Positions 53,301 to 63,664 of a stretch of DNA of 64,000 bases are shown piece after piece (position 1 is the stretch's first letter; each line of letters begins with the position of its first letter). This stretch comes from Clostridium transplantifaecale. Its GTDB lineage: Bacteria; Bacillota; Clostridia; Lachnospirales; Lachnospiraceae. Made by a program: the position numbers and the translations under genes. The stretch is taken from positions 992,001-1,056,000 of the forward strand of contig NZ_UYZY01000002.1 of NCBI RefSeq assembly GCF_900626075.1, given 5' to 3'. Under the pieces are notes generated by a model. The model saw nothing but the letters and a program-made list of their open reading frames with translations. It was not told where the DNA came from and did not search any database.

Positions 53301-55070
53301 ATGAGCAAAGGTACGATTAAAAAAGTGGCAGGCCCTCTGGTAATTGCACAGGGGATGAGAGATGCCAATATGTTTGACGTGGTCCGCGTAAGCAGCCAGC
53401 GTCTGATCGGTGAGATTATTGAGATGCACGGAGACGAGGCCTCCGTTCAGGTATATGAGGAGACATCCGGACTGGGGCCGGGAGAGCCGGTAGAGTCGAT
53501 TGAAGTGCCGCTTTCCGTAGAACTGGGGCCGGGACTCATCGCCAGTATTTACGACGGTATCCAGAGACCTCTGGATGAGATCATGAAAGCGACGGGGAGC
53601 AACAACCTGAAGCGCGGTGTTGAAGTTCCTTCCCTGAACCGCGAGAAGAAATGGGAATTTGTTCCTACGGCTAAGGCCGGTGATGAGGTTGAGGCCGGTG
53701 ATATCATCGGTACCGTGCAGGAGAGTATTGTAGTAGTTCAGAAGATTATGGTGCCTTACGGAATAAAGGGCACGATAAAAGAGATTAAGGGCGGTGAATT
53801 CACCGTGGAAGAGGTTGTGGCTGTCGTTACCACGGCGGAGGGTGACAAAGAGCTTACGATGATGCAGAAATGGCCGGTCCGAAAGGGACGCCCGTATCTG
53901 AGAAAACTTCCGCCGGAGACTCCGCTTGTGACAGGACAGCGTGTTGTAGACTCTTTCTTCCCAATCGCCAAAGGCGGCGTTGCAGCCGTTCCCGGACCGT
54001 TCGGAAGCGGAAAGACCGTTATCCAGCATCAGCTTGCTAAATGGGCCGAGGCGGATATTGTGGTTTATATCGGCTGCGGTGAGCGTGGAAACGAGATGAC
54101 CGACGTTCTGAATGAGTTCCCGGAACTGAAAGACCCGAAGACCGGCCACTCCCTGATGGAGCGTACCGTTCTGATTGCTAATACTTCCGATATGCCAGTT
54201 GCGGCCCGCGAGGCGTCCATCTATACCGGTATTACAATTGCAGAGTACTTCCGTGATATGGGCTTTTCCGTGGCGCTGATGGCAGACTCCACATCCAGAT
54301 GGGCTGAGGCCCTCCGTGAGATGTCTGGACGTCTGGAGGAGATGCCGGGTGAGGAAGGTTACCCTGCTTATCTGGGAAGCCGTCTGGCCCAGTTCTACGA
54401 GCGTGCCGGCCATGTGGTATGTCTCGGCAAGGACGGAAGAGAAGGAGCCCTGTCCGCGATCGGAGCCGTATCCCCGCCAGGCGGTGATATTTCCGAGCCG
54501 GTATCCCAGGCGACACTGCGTATTGTAAAGGTATTCTGGGGACTGGATTCTTCCCTCGCTGCAAAACGCCATTTCCCGGCCATCAACTGGCTGACAAGCT
54601 ACTCACTTTACGTGGACAGCATGGGTAAATGGTTTGATGAGCATGTAGACAGTGAGTGGATGGAGAACCGCCAGAAGATGATGAGCCTGTTACAGGAGGA
54701 GTCGGAGCTGGACGAGATCGTTAAGATGGTTGGTATGGATGCGCTTTCTCCTTCCGACCGGCTTAAGATGGAGGCGGCCCGTTCCATCCGTGAGGACTTC
54801 CTGCACCAGAACTCATTCCATGAGATTGACACCTATACTTCCCTGCGCAAGCAGTTCCTGATGATGAAGCTGGTTATGGCTTTCTACGAGGAATCCCAGA
54901 AAGCGTTAAACGACGGAGCTTCGGCAAACGGACTCATCAAGATGGCTGTCAGGGAGCAGATCGGACGGTTTAAATATACGACGGAAGACAATATAGAGAC
55001 GGAATACAAGAAAGTTTTAGATGAACTGGCAAAAGAAATTGCCGACGTATTAGGAAAGGAGGACTTCTAA
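53301..55070 (+). CDS. ntpA: V-type ATP synthase catalytic subunit A
   Basis: 589 residues. P-loop GPFGSGKT (about 232-239), the catalytic Glu region [13 protein letters not shown], and [20 protein letters not shown] are all present, as is the non-homologous insert of A subunits (about 115-190). GAAAGGTGGGTG upstream. Ends on the base before subunit B. Confidence 0.97.
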   Translation: MSKGTIKKVAGPLVIAQGMRDANMFDVVRVSSQRLIGEIIEMHGDEASVQVYEETSGLGPGEPVESIEVPLSVELGPGLIASIYDGIQRPLDEIMKATGSNNLKRGVEVPSLNREKKWEFVPTAKAGDEVEAGDIIGTVQESIVVVQKIMVPYGIKGTIKEIKGGEFTVEEVVAVVTTAEGDKELTMMQKWPVRKGRPYLRKLPPETPLVTGQRVVDSFFPIAKGGVAAVPGPFGSGKTVIQHQLAKWAEADIVVYIGCGERGNEMTDVLNEFPELKDPKTGHSLMERTVLIANTSDMPVAAREASIYTGITIAEYFRDMGFSVALMADSTSRWAEALREMSGRLEEMPGEEGYPAYLGSRLAQFYERAGHVVCLGKDGREGALSAIGAVSPPGGDISEPVSQATLRIVKVFWGLDSSLAAKRHFPAINWLTSYSLYVDSMGKWFDEHVDSEWMENRQKMMSLLQEESELDEIVKMVGMDALSPSDRLKMEAARSIREDFLHQNSFHEIDTYTSLRKQFLMMKLVMAFYEESQKALNDGASANGLIKMAVREQIGRFKYTTEDNIETEYKKVLDELAKEIADVLGKEDF

Positions 55071-56444
55071 ATGCCAAAAGAGTACAGAACCATACAGGAA
55101 GTAGCCGGTCCTCTGATGCTGGTGCGCGGCGTTGAGAATGTTACTTATGATGAACTGGGAGAGATCGAGCTGGCAAGCGGCGAGACAAGGCGCTGCAAGG
55201 TGCTGGAGATCAACGGAAGCGATGCTCTTGTACAGTTATTTGAGAACTCAACCGGTATTAACCTTTCCAACAGTAAGGTGCGGTTCCTCGGGAGAACGAT
55301 GGAGCTGGGCGTATCGGAAGATATGCTGGGCCGTGTATTCGACGGCCTGGGCCGTCCGATCGACGGAGGCCCTGATATCCTGCCGGAGGAGAGAAGAGAC
55401 ATTAACGGACTGCCGATGAACCCGGCGGCCAGAAGCTACCCGGAAGAGTTTATCCAGACCGGTATCTCTGCTATTGACGGGCTGAATACCCTGGTCCGCG
55501 GCCAGAAACTGCCGATTTTCTCGGCATCCGGCCTTCCCCATGCCAATCTGGCGGCTCAGATCGCAAGACAGGCAAGAGTGCGCGGAACCGATGAGCAGTT
55601 CGCCGTAGTGTTCGCCGCTATGGGTATCACATTCGAGGAGTCCAACTTCTTTATTGAGAGCTTTAAAGAGACAGGCGCGATTGACAGGACCGTACTTTTC
55701 GTGAACCTGGCAAACGACCCGGCCGTAGAGCGTATCGCAACACCGCGAATGGCCCTGACCGCAGCCGAGTACCTGGCATTTGAAAAAGATATGCATGTAC
55801 TTGTAATCCTGACCGATATCACAAACTACGCAGACGCCCTGCGTGAGGTTTCCGCAGCCCGTAAAGAGGTTCCGGGACGCCGCGGCTATCCGGGTTACAT
55901 GTACACCGACCTTGCTTCCCTCTATGAGAGAGCAGGACGCCAGAAGGGTAAATCGGGTTCCATCACGATGATTCCGATCCTGAGCATGCCTGAGGATGAT
56001 AAGACTCACCCGATCCCAGACCTTACCGGATATATTACCGAGGGCCAGATCATTCTGAGCCGTGAACTTTACAGAAAAGGCATCACACCTCCAATCGATG
56101 TACTGCCGTCCCTGTCACGATTAAAAGATAAAGGTATCGGCGAAGGCAAGACGAGAGCCGACCACTCCAACACGATGAACCAGTTGTTTGCCGCTTATGC
56201 CCGAGGCAAAGAGGCAAAAGAGCTGATGGTAATCCTGGGCGAGGCGGCGCTTTCCGATATCGACCTGATTTATGCGAAGTTTGCGGACGCCTTTGAGAGA
56301 GAGTACGTTTCCCAGGGCTACACGGCAAACCGCGATATTGAAGAGACACTGAAGATTGGCTGGAAACTCCTTTCTATTCTGCCGAGGGCGGAGCTGAAAC
56401 GTATCGATGACAAGTATCTGGATCTCTACTATGGGAAAGAGTAA
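55071..56444 (+). CDS. ntpB: V-type ATP synthase regulatory subunit B
   Basis: 457 residues. Lacks a P-loop lysine ([16 protein letters not shown] in place of GPFGSGKT), as usual for the non-catalytic subunit. Conserved [18 protein letters not shown] and [19 protein letters not shown] are present. Directly abuts subunit A. Confidence 0.97.
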   Translation: MPKEYRTIQEVAGPLMLVRGVENVTYDELGEIELASGETRRCKVLEINGSDALVQLFENSTGINLSNSKVRFLGRTMELGVSEDMLGRVFDGLGRPIDGGPDILPEERRDINGLPMNPAARSYPEEFIQTGISAIDGLNTLVRGQKLPIFSASGLPHANLAAQIARQARVRGTDEQFAVVFAAMGITFEESNFFIESFKETGAIDRTVLFVNLANDPAVERIATPRMALTAAEYLAFEKDMHVLVILTDITNYADALREVSAARKEVPGRRGYPGYMYTDLASLYERAGRQKGKSGSITMIPILSMPEDDKTHPIPDLTGYITEGQIILSRELYRKGITPPIDVLPSLSRLKDKGIGEGKTRADHSNTMNQLFAAYARGKEAKELMVILGEAALSDIDLIYAKFADAFEREYVSQGYTANRDIEETLKIGWKLLSILPRAELKRIDDKYLDLYYGKE

Positions 56445-56598
56445 AGACTGAAGACTAAAGACTAAAGAGTAGGTACGAAAAATAGAATAGTTAGTTACTG
56501 TCCGCAGAGAATATTCCGCGAGGCGTTTTTTGTGAGTGAAGCGAAGCGCAAGTCACAGACAGCGGGCCCCCTTGGGTCAAACCCGAGGACAGCAGCGC

Positions 56599-56620
56599 GA
56601 AACGGCATTTTTGCCGTTTC
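56599..56620 (+). repeat. Perfect hairpin within the 244-bp spacer between subunits B and D
   Basis: GAAACGGCA (56599-56607) and TGCCGTTTC (56612-56620) with a 4-nt T loop. The surrounding spacer 56445-56688 is unusually long for this operon and rich in short repeats: ACTAAAG copies at 56453-56466 and GAAGCGAAGCGC/CGCGAAGCG-type words. It may be an inserted small repeat element. No gene in it. Confidence 0.6.
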
Positions 56621-56688
56621 TGTGCATCGCGAAGCGTCCTTCTGTCACTGTACGCGGAGCGAACAGTAACGGAAAGGAGGTGATTGCC

Positions 56689-57363
56689 GTGGCATCTACA
56701 CAGGTGAACCCAACCAGGATGGAGCTTACAAGGCTCAAGAAAAAACTGGTGACGGCCACGAGAGGCCATAAGCTTCTGAAGGATAAACGAGATGAGCTGA
56801 TGCGGCAGTTTCTGGATCTGGCAAGGGAGAACATGGCCCTGCGCCTTAAGGTAGAAGAGGGAATCAGAAGCGCCAATAAGAATTTTGTCATTGCAAAAGC
56901 GGGAATGTCCGAGCAGGCGCTGAACGCCGCCCTGATTGCGCCCAAGCAGGAGGTATACCTGGAGACCGGAAAGAAGAACGTCATGAGCGTCGATATCCCG
57001 GTGTTTGAATATAAGACGAGAACGGCAGATGAGAATGATATTTATTCTTATGGATTTGCCTTTACTTCGGGTGACTTAGACGGCGCTGTCAAATCCCTGG
57101 CGGATATCCTGCCGGATATGCTGAAGCTGTCCGAGACGGAGAAAGCCTGCCAGCTCATGGCCGCCGAGATCGAGAAAACCAGAAGGCGTGTAAACGCGCT
57201 GGAGCATGTCATCATCCCGGAGACAAAGAAGAACATCAAGTATATTACCATGAAGCTGGATGAGAACGAGAGAAGCACCCAGATCCGTCTAATGAAGGTG
57301 AAGGATATGATGCTTGAAGAGGCTCATCATTACAAGGAAAAACAGGCAGTAGCAGCAGAATAA
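56689..57363 (+). CDS. ntpD: V-type ATP synthase subunit D
   Basis: 224-residue antiparallel coiled-coil central shaft. N-terminal VNPTRMELTRLKKKLVTATR and C-terminal RRVNALEHVIIPETKKNIKY are the family signatures. GTG 56689 is the start, because AAAGGAGGTGATTGCC lies immediately upstream; the longer ATG frame runs back through the repeat-rich spacer. Last ATPase gene, followed by a terminator. Confidence 0.95.
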   Translation: MASTQVNPTRMELTRLKKKLVTATRGHKLLKDKRDELMRQFLDLARENMALRLKVEEGIRSANKNFVIAKAGMSEQALNAALIAPKQEVYLETGKKNVMSVDIPVFEYKTRTADENDIYSYGFAFTSGDLDGAVKSLADILPDMLKLSETEKACQLMAAEIEKTRRRVNALEHVIIPETKKNIKYITMKLDENERSTQIRLMKVKDMMLEEAHHYKEKQAVAAE

Positions 57364-57386
57364 TAAGCGAATAAGAAATAGAGGCC

Positions 57387-57437
57387 GGCCGACGTCTGTA
57401 GTATAGAGGATACAGATGGCGGCCGCGTCTGCCTTTT
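57387..57437 (+). terminator. Terminator of the V-ATPase operon
   Basis: GGCCGACGTCTGTA (57387-57400) pairs with TACAGATGGCGGCC (57411-57424), with one mismatch and one G-U, then TTTTT at 57433-57437. Confidence 0.8.
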
Positions 57438-57480
57438 TAGAAAAACATAAATTATATTTTGTTTTTGTGAGGTATTACAT

Positions 57481-59139
57481 ATGAGCATTCGCAATTCCAT
57501 GTGCCGGCTGTTTTTCGCACTCGTTGTTCCTCCGTTTTTACTTTTTATGCTTCTGGTTGCATATCTGTTTTCCAATAAAATGGAAAAAGTAATTACCGAC
57601 AGCCTTCAGGTTGTGTCTAATGCCCAGGTAGCGGAGATGACGGACTTTTGCGAACAGCAGAGAGATTATCTGACCGTCATGGGCAGCATGAATTTGCCGA
57701 GGGCGGCTATGCGCAGCCAGCTTAATGATGAAATGCAGGGATATCTGGATAATATGCTGGAGGCCCGTGTTCAGACAATGGGATATCTGGATGCAATTGC
57801 CATCATTGACAAAGACCGCCGCGTGGCGGCATGCGGAAAACGGCATGATGTGTTTGCCAATGAAGGGATTGACAGCCTGATTGAGATGATGGGAGATAAA
57901 CCATTTTTCATTTCTGATACGATGCCGGATGAAGAAGGAAATAAGACGCTGATTGCAATAGCAAAAATTGAAGACGGGGAAGAACTATTAGGCTATGTTC
58001 TGGCGGAACTCTGCACAGATTTCTATGAAACGCTCAGGGAGCGGGCGGAGCTGTGGAATGAATCCACCTTTTATCTGCTGGATGGGAAGGGAAAGATTAT
58101 CAGTGCGGGGACTTCCGATGAAAACCGGGATTCTTTTGTCACGACAGAGGAGGAACGGAAGGACTACACTGCAAAATACGGCTCAGTTGATTTTACACTG
58201 CACCCACAGGGCAGTTTCCGTTATAAGGTCGGCGGAACGGATTATATCACCTATTATTCCAATCTGGATTATACGAACTGGCGTGTTATGCTGTCGGTCA
58301 ATTTAAGCGCCTATCAGAGCCAGAAAACAGTTTACTATATGATGATCTGTTTTATTCTGCTGCTTTGGTTTATGCTGGCGGCAGGAATCGGCTGGTTTGC
58401 ATCGCACAGGATTGTTCATCCCATAAAAAATATTTCCGACACGTTGAATTCTATCCGGGAAAGACAGGATTATTCCCTGCGCGTCGAGGTTGAAAAAAAG
58501 GATGAACTGGGAGCTCTGGCAGCGGAGGTCAACGGTTTGCTGGAATTTATAGAGACGGAGAATCTCTATAAGCTGCAGCAGCAACGACTTCTTCAAGAGC
58601 GCGCAGGGAGGGATGCCCTGACAAAAGTCTTTAACCGGGAACGGATCAGCCAGACTATCCGGGAAGCGGTCGAGCTCCATCGCGGTGCGCATACAGGACT
58701 GGCGGTATTGTTCGTGGATATCGACGACTTTAAGGACTTTAATAATATTTACGGACACAATGTCGGAGATCAGGCTTTGTTGTTCTTTGCATCTGTCCTT
58801 GAGAGGGAGACAAATGGGACAGTGGGAAGGGTTGGAGGCGATGAGTTTGTAATCCTGATAGAGTGCCCCGGAGATATGACGGAGCTGGAAGGGCGGCTGG
58901 AGAAGGTGGAAAAAGCGGCGGCGGAACGGTTTGTGCTGCGCGGCAGCGGGGTACATCTGCCGGTTTATTGCTGTATCGGCGCCGTAACCGTTGATTTTTC
59001 AGTATCTGATGCCGTGGAACTTACATGTGAGAAACTGATGGATATGGCGGATCGTGCAATGTATCAGATGAAAAACAGCGGAAAGCATGGCCATGTAATA
59101 TTGGAATATTCAGAAAAAGCAGAGAGCCGGGAGGTCTGA
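57481..59139 (+). CDS. Diguanylate cyclase with extracellular sensor and HAMP
   Basis: 552 residues. TM1 (about 9-31), a Cache-like extracellular domain (about 35-275), TM2 (MMICFILLLWFMLAAGIGW, about 281-299), HAMP to about 355, and a GGDEF domain from about 375. The catalytic motif is intact (RVGGDEFVIL, near 450), so c-di-GMP synthesis is expected. The inhibitory RxxD site upstream of GGDEF is absent (E and G at those positions). No EAL domain. The ribosome site (GTGAGGT) is weak. Confidence 0.92.
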   Translation: MSIRNSMCRLFFALVVPPFLLFMLLVAYLFSNKMEKVITDSLQVVSNAQVAEMTDFCEQQRDYLTVMGSMNLPRAAMRSQLNDEMQGYLDNMLEARVQTMGYLDAIAIIDKDRRVAACGKRHDVFANEGIDSLIEMMGDKPFFISDTMPDEEGNKTLIAIAKIEDGEELLGYVLAELCTDFYETLRERAELWNESTFYLLDGKGKIISAGTSDENRDSFVTTEEERKDYTAKYGSVDFTLHPQGSFRYKVGGTDYITYYSNLDYTNWRVMLSVNLSAYQSQKTVYYMMICFILLLWFMLAAGIGWFASHRIVHPIKNISDTLNSIRERQDYSLRVEVEKKDELGALAAEVNGLLEFIETENLYKLQQQRLLQERAGRDALTKVFNRERISQTIREAVELHRGAHTGLAVLFVDIDDFKDFNNIYGHNVGDQALLFFASVLERETNGTVGRVGGDEFVILIECPGDMTELEGRLEKVEKAAAERFVLRGSGVHLPVYCCIGAVTVDFSVSDAVELTCEKLMDMADRAMYQMKNSGKHGHVILEYSEKAESREV

Positions 59140-59161
59140 GGGACTTAAGGCTCCTCTTTTT
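59121..59161 (+). terminator. Terminator overlapping the end of the cyclase gene
   Basis: AGAGAGCC (59121-59128) pairs with GGCTCCTCT (59149-59157) with one bulge, followed by a T-run. The left arm lies inside the coding sequence before the TGA at 59137. Confidence 0.6.
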
Positions 59162-59282
59162 ATTTGAAGGCGGTAACATGACCGAAGGGCGTACGGGTTA
59201 TCGTCAGGTGAAAAATTCGAAAAATTCTATCGAAATGTCCGCGATAAAAAGACATGCGGCTAAGTCCGGAAGAAAGGTAATA

Positions 59283-59312
59283 TTGTATTTCCCCCTCGTA
59301 ATATGGTATGAT
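59283..59312 (+). promoter_or_regulatory. Promoter of the two-component operon
   Basis: TTGTAT (59283-59288) and TATGAT (59307-59312) with an 18-bp spacer, 45 bp before the kinase start. Confidence 0.5.
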
Positions 59313-59356
59313 AGATCTGCTAAATCTGAAACGTTCATGCAGATACGGGGGGAGCT

Positions 59357-60769
59357 ATGAAAATTCGGGTCAGGTATTTCAACAAAAAGAAGTTTTTTTC
59401 GGGCTGCGTTTTACTGCTGCTCGGAATCTGTATGCCATATTTTCTGACAATCAACATGTGGAATATTCCGGAAAAAGCCTATGACGCCATTGTCACACGG
59501 GACAAGCTGGAATTGTGGACGGCGGGAATGAAGCTGGGGGCGCTGAATTCCATCCGCGCATTTCCCCATTATTTCGGGGCGTTCATTATCGCTGAATCCA
59601 TCGAGCTGGACAGCGGCCACAAGATCACAAAGTGGCTGAAATCAGCCATCGTCTTCTGCATCATCCCACTGATTTATACGATTATCAGCTTTGTCCACCA
59701 AATTAAGTATGATTTTGGAATACCGGCGCTGTCTCTTATCATTCTGCTGATCCTGCTGGGGAAAAATGATTATAATTACGTCAGCTTGTGGAAAAAAGCC
59801 ATGCTGATTCTGGTGTTTCTGTCGGCGCTTCAGTTCCTGGATATCATGCCCTGTTTAAAGGGACTTCCCACAGGCAGGGGGGAGATGTCGAAGGACATCA
59901 AGATCATTGCCGAGTTTCTGGAGATGGAACCCGAGATGAACGGGACCGTGGCGATATTCTTTGCCCTTTTGATGTTCATGGGGGTGCTGCTCTTTCTGCT
60001 GATCCGGGATGAGAATAACCTGAAGGCAATGAATGAGCTGAAGGCCCAGAATGAGAGGATGGTCATGGATACCAGGCTCCGTGTCCTGGAGAACCGGACG
60101 TATCTGGAAATGCGCCATCTGGTCCACGATCTCAAGTCTCCGCTGACATCAGCCCAGGCGCTGGTGGGCGTGGTGCGGATGTCCTGCGATTCCAGGCAGA
60201 TGTCAAAGGAATCGGGATATTTAAGCCAGGTGGAATCGGCCATTGAGAAGATGAGCGGGATGATTTCCGAGATTCTTTATGAGAATCACAGGACCAGGAT
60301 TTCGACGGAAGAAATACTGGATTCCGTTTTAGCCCAGATTTCCGTTTCGGAGTATTCGTCCCTGGTCCATGTGTCGAACCGGGTTCCGGAAAAATACCTG
60401 CTTGTCAATAAAATTCGGTTTTCAAGGGCGCTTATCAACCTGATTGAGAACTCGTTCTATGCCCTCGCGGAGGAAGGCGGAAGCATAGATTTTATTGTGG
60501 ACAAGGCCGGTCCGGACGGGGAGGGGGAGATCTGCTTTAATATATCTGACAACGGAAAAGGAATCGATGAGGACACGCTGTCGCTCATCTGGGAACGGGG
60601 ATTTACCACCAGAAGTTCTCACGGCCTGGGCCTGAGTTTTGTAAAGAAAGTGGTGACGGATTCGGGGGGGACGATAGAGATAGACAGTGAGATTGGAAAA
60701 GGGACAAGCATTGTACTGAGATTGCCCGAGGATAAAGAGGAGGAGTATGATGAGCAGCAGTGTAATTAA
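59357..60769 (+). CDS. Sensor histidine kinase
   Basis: 470 residues. An N-terminal membrane sensor (about 12-220) has five to six spans and a short extracytoplasmic loop. The H-box HLVHDLKSPLTSA is near residue 253. The ATPase domain shows NLIENSFYAL (about 360), ISDNGKGID and SSHGLGLSFVKK. GGGGGAGCT lies upstream. It overlaps the response regulator by 23 bp. It probably senses the substrate of the transporter cassette downstream (inference from position). Confidence 0.92.
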   Translation: MKIRVRYFNKKKFFSGCVLLLLGICMPYFLTINMWNIPEKAYDAIVTRDKLELWTAGMKLGALNSIRAFPHYFGAFIIAESIELDSGHKITKWLKSAIVFCIIPLIYTIISFVHQIKYDFGIPALSLIILLILLGKNDYNYVSLWKKAMLILVFLSALQFLDIMPCLKGLPTGRGEMSKDIKIIAEFLEMEPEMNGTVAIFFALLMFMGVLLFLLIRDENNLKAMNELKAQNERMVMDTRLRVLENRTYLEMRHLVHDLKSPLTSAQALVGVVRMSCDSRQMSKESGYLSQVESAIEKMSGMISEILYENHRTRISTEEILDSVLAQISVSEYSSLVHVSNRVPEKYLLVNKIRFSRALINLIENSFYALAEEGGSIDFIVDKAGPDGEGEICFNISDNGKGIDEDTLSLIWERGFTTRSSHGLGLSFVKKVVTDSGGTIEIDSEIGKGTSIVLRLPEDKEEEYDEQQCN

Positions 60770-61379
60770 AATTCTGTTGATTGATGATGAGCCGGAGATT
60801 CTCTGCGCGCTGAAAGCAGTGATTGAGACGCAGGGCTGGGAGGGGCTGATGGCCCAGAACGTCAGGCAGGCGCTGGAACTGTATGAGAAGAGCGCGCCGG
60901 ATCTTATTCTGATTGACTACCACATGCCGCATATCAATGGGGTGGAGGGGGTGAAAATGTTCCGGAAGATCGATCCGGACATTCCAATTATTGTATTTAC
61001 GATAGATGAGGATCAAAGCATTGCCGACAAGTTTCTGGAGGCAGGAGCCAGTGATTTTGCCACTAAACCGATTAAGGCCCCGGATATCATATCCAGAATC
61101 CGCGTCCATATCAGGCTGATGGACAGCAAAAAGGCGAGGAAGAATGAGTACGAACCATTTATCGTCAAGGGCATCGGGACCTCTACGATGGAGCTGATCA
61201 AGGACGCGATGAAGGGGCAGACGCAGTACCTTACCGTGGAGGAAATCTCGGAGAAAACCGGGCTTGCCTATCAGACGACATACCGCTATCTCCAGCACCT
61301 TACATCGGACGAAAAAGTGGATGTAAAGAGCAGTTACGGCAAGAAAGGAAGGCCGAAACAGAGCTATTTGCTGCTGTGA
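60747..61379 (+). CDS. Response regulator with C-terminal HTH (CitB/DcuR-like)
   Basis: 210 residues. Receiver domain with acidic pair D13-D14, phospho-acceptor D57 in LILIDYHMPHING and K107 in ATKPIK. The C-terminal winged helix (about 155-208) contains YLTVEEISEKTGLAYQTTYRYL, like CitB/DcuR regulators of organic-acid uptake. Start at 60747 has GAGGAGG upstream. Cotranscribed with the overlapping kinase. Confidence 0.92.
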   Translation: MMSSSVIKILLIDDEPEILCALKAVIETQGWEGLMAQNVRQALELYEKSAPDLILIDYHMPHINGVEGVKMFRKIDPDIPIIVFTIDEDQSIADKFLEAGASDFATKPIKAPDIISRIRVHIRLMDSKKARKNEYEPFIVKGIGTSTMELIKDAMKGQTQYLTVEEISEKTGLAYQTTYRYLQHLTSDEKVDVKSSYGKKGRPKQSYLLL

Positions 61380-61399
61380 ATTGTATGAAATTATTAGAA

Positions 61400-61456
61400 A
61401 AGAGCTGTTTTGAAATGATTTTATGGTTAAAATCACGAAAAAACAGCTCCTTTTTT
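61400..61456 (+). terminator. Terminator after the two-component operon
   Basis: Outer arms AGAGCTGTTTT / AAAACAGCTC and an inner TGATTTTA / TAAAATCA stem, ended by TTTTTT (61451-61456). Confidence 0.88.
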
Positions 61457-61552
61457 GTCTATTTCAACGAGAGATAAATAAGAGAAAAAATAGAAGTTTG
61501 GAATGGCCTATGATACTATAAATTTAACAAAAAAATAACGCAGGAGGGAAAT

Positions 61553-62197
61553 ATGAGAAAGAAATCAGTTGCAATTTTAATGTGCCTGGCGCTGGCCATG
61601 GCAGTGAGCGGATGCGGGGAAAAGACTTCCCAGGGAGGCGGCCAGCCGGCTGCTGCGCAGACACAGACCGCAGGCGGAGAGGCTCAGGCAGCCGCAGAGG
61701 TAGAGGGACTCAAGGAGGCGATTGCCGAAGCGCCGGTTCTTCTGACTTCCGTAGGGCAGAGCGCCGACTATGAGATGGTTAAGACGATGCTGGATAAGAA
61801 CAACATTAAGTGTGAGAAAAACAGCCTTGCAACATCCGCGGATCTGGAAGGGATTAAGACACTGATGCTGGCGGTGGGAGGTTCCTCCAAAGGACTTGGA
61901 GCCGCCGGAATCGACGCCAACGGTGAACTGGAACGTGTGGCCGAACTGATCGGCGCGGCGGATGAACAGGGAATTGTTATCATCGCGGTGCACGTGGGCG
62001 GAGAGGCAAGGCGCGGTGACTTATCCGACAAGTTCATTGCCCCGAGTTTTGAAAAAGCAGACTACGCCATCGTGGTGGCGGACGGAGATAAGGACGGCCT
62101 CATGAAAGGACTTGCAGCACAGGCGGGAATTCCTTTCGACGAGGTGAGCAGCATGGCCGACGTGGTCCCGAAACTGGGCGCCGCATTTAAATCTTAA
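61553..62197 (+). CDS. DUF6305-type lipoprotein
   Basis: 214 residues. Signal peptide ends at a lipobox-like VSGC (residues 18-21), then a Gly/Ala/Gln-rich linker to about 50. The globular part (PVLLTSVGQSADYEMVKTML onward) is a Rossmann-like alpha/beta domain with GGSSKGLGAAGID and VHVGGEARRGDLSDKF. I associate this with DUF6305, from memory. It may be the extracytoplasmic partner of the permease 17 bp downstream. Function unproven. Confidence 0.75.
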   Translation: MRKKSVAILMCLALAMAVSGCGEKTSQGGGQPAAAQTQTAGGEAQAAAEVEGLKEAIAEAPVLLTSVGQSADYEMVKTMLDKNNIKCEKNSLATSADLEGIKTLMLAVGGSSKGLGAAGIDANGELERVAELIGAADEQGIVIIAVHVGGEARRGDLSDKFIAPSFEKADYAIVVADGDKDGLMKGLAAQAGIPFDEVSSMADVVPKLGAAFKS

Positions 62198-62214
62198 GTT
62201 TCAGGGGGTTACAT

Positions 62215-63492
62215 ATGAGTATTGAGCTGATAATATTTTTAGCCATGGTGATTGTGTTCGTGGCAGGCTGCTTCCTTTTGAAGCTGCCCGTAAGTCTTTC
62301 CATGGTGTTGGCGGCCATCGTCGGAGCCCTGGTGGGAGGATATGGTTTTCCGCTCCGTCATCTGATTGAGGGAACCTTCTCCTATGTGGATACGATTCTG
62401 GTTATTACGACCGCTATGATTTTCATGAAAGTAATTCAGGAGTCGGGAGCGTTGGATGCGCTGTCGTCCCTGATTATTCAGAAGTTCCATAAGGCCCCGG
62501 CCCTGCTGGTCTGCCTGATTATGCTGGTCATTATGTTTCCGGGTATGATTACCGGTTCTTCCACCGCAGCGGTTCTCTCCGCCGGTTCCATTATGGCCCC
62601 GGTGCTGATGCTTATCGGAATCCCGCAGCTTGAAACGGCCTGTATCCTGGCCATGGGCGGAATCCTGGGAATGATAGCTCCGCCGGTCAATATTCCGGCC
62701 ATGATTATCGGAGGCGGGATTGATATCCCTTATGTCGGTTTTGAACTTCCCCTTGCGCTTCTGACATTTCCGCTCGCATTCATTTTTGCCCTGATGTTCG
62801 GGTTAAAATATGTGAAAAAACTGGAATACGAAGTAATCAGGGAAAAACTGAACCAGGAGCCGGGCGAGAAATTCGGATTCAAAATTTACATCCCGATTTT
62901 TGTGGCGATGATTCTGATGGTTCTTAACAAGACGGTTCCGTCACTCCCCAACCTGGGAATGCCGCTGATTTTCATGATTGCCTCGGTGACGGGACTGTTC
63001 ACCGGCTACAAAATCAATGTGCAGAAGGTGTGCAAGGACGCGGTCCAGAGCGTGCTTCCGGTTCTGGGAATCCTGATGGGCGTCGGAATGTTTATCCAGA
63101 TTATGACACTGACAGGCGTGCGCGGTTTTATTGTAACAACCTGCCTGAGCCTTCCGAACGGTTTCTTATATCTGGCGATGGCAGTTACCATTCCGCTGTT
63201 CGGCGCAGTATCTTCCTACGGAGCGGCCTCCGTATTGGGAGTACCGTTCCTGCTGGCTTTCCTGAGCAAGAACCAGATTATCACGGCGGCAGCCATTTCC
63301 CTGATTGCTTCACTGGGAGACATGATGCCTCCGACGGCTCTGGCCGGAATCTTTGCAGCCCAGGTAGTCGGTCTCGACAAGTATACAAAGGTGCTTAAAA
63401 AGTGTATGATTCCGTCCCTGATGATTATTGTCTGGGCCATTGCATTTATTCTTCTTGCTAATGTTCTGGCGCCGTATATCGTGATTAAATAG
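62215..63492 (+). CDS. TRAP/DctM-like large permease subunit
   Basis: 425 residues, about 11-12 spans. The helical layout, GMITGSSTAAVLSAGSIMAP, GGILGMIAPPVNIPAMIIGG and the late IASLGDMMPPTALAGIFAAQ resemble DctM-type ion-coupled carboxylate permeases. There is no neighbouring DctP, and the only small membrane partner is 48 residues. It is cotranscribed with the DUF6305 lipoprotein and an aspartoacylase-like gene, so an N-acyl amino acid or dicarboxylate is a possible cargo (inference). Confidence 0.82.
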   Translation: MSIELIIFLAMVIVFVAGCFLLKLPVSLSMVLAAIVGALVGGYGFPLRHLIEGTFSYVDTILVITTAMIFMKVIQESGALDALSSLIIQKFHKAPALLVCLIMLVIMFPGMITGSSTAAVLSAGSIMAPVLMLIGIPQLETACILAMGGILGMIAPPVNIPAMIIGGGIDIPYVGFELPLALLTFPLAFIFALMFGLKYVKKLEYEVIREKLNQEPGEKFGFKIYIPIFVAMILMVLNKTVPSLPNLGMPLIFMIASVTGLFTGYKINVQKVCKDAVQSVLPVLGILMGVGMFIQIMTLTGVRGFIVTTCLSLPNGFLYLAMAVTIPLFGAVSSYGAASVLGVPFLLAFLSKNQIITAAAISLIASLGDMMPPTALAGIFAAQVVGLDKYTKVLKKCMIPSLMIIVWAIAFILLANVLAPYIVIK

Positions 63493-63507
63493 AGGGAGGG
63501 ATCGGGT

Positions 63508-63654
63508 ATGATTACATTGATTTACAGAGGAATTGTGGCGCTTGTCCTGATATTTACCGTCTGGAACCTGTTCGACGAAAAAAAAATTACACTGCAGGCC
63601 AACGCGGCGCTCGTTGTAATTCCGCTGATACTGAGATTATTAATGATTAAATAA
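63508..63654 (+). CDS. Small two-helix membrane protein (48 aa)
   Basis: A 48-residue frame beginning MITLIYRGIVALVLIFTVW and ending IPLILRLLMIK. It has two hydrophobic helices joined by a short charged turn (NLFDEKKI). GAGGGAGGGATC precedes the ATG, 15 bp after the permease stop, and the next start lies 10 bp downstream with AAGGAGG overlapping the stop. Placement and composition make it a real gene, perhaps a miniature accessory subunit of the permease. No family recognised. Confidence 0.75.
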   Translation: MITLIYRGIVALVLIFTVWNLFDEKKITLQANAALVVIPLILRLLMIK

Positions 63655-63664
63655 GGAGGCAGAC

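Noticed and set aside
59178..59360. 60-codon frame before the sensor kinase
   Set aside because: No domain, and it runs through the promoter boxes of the kinase.
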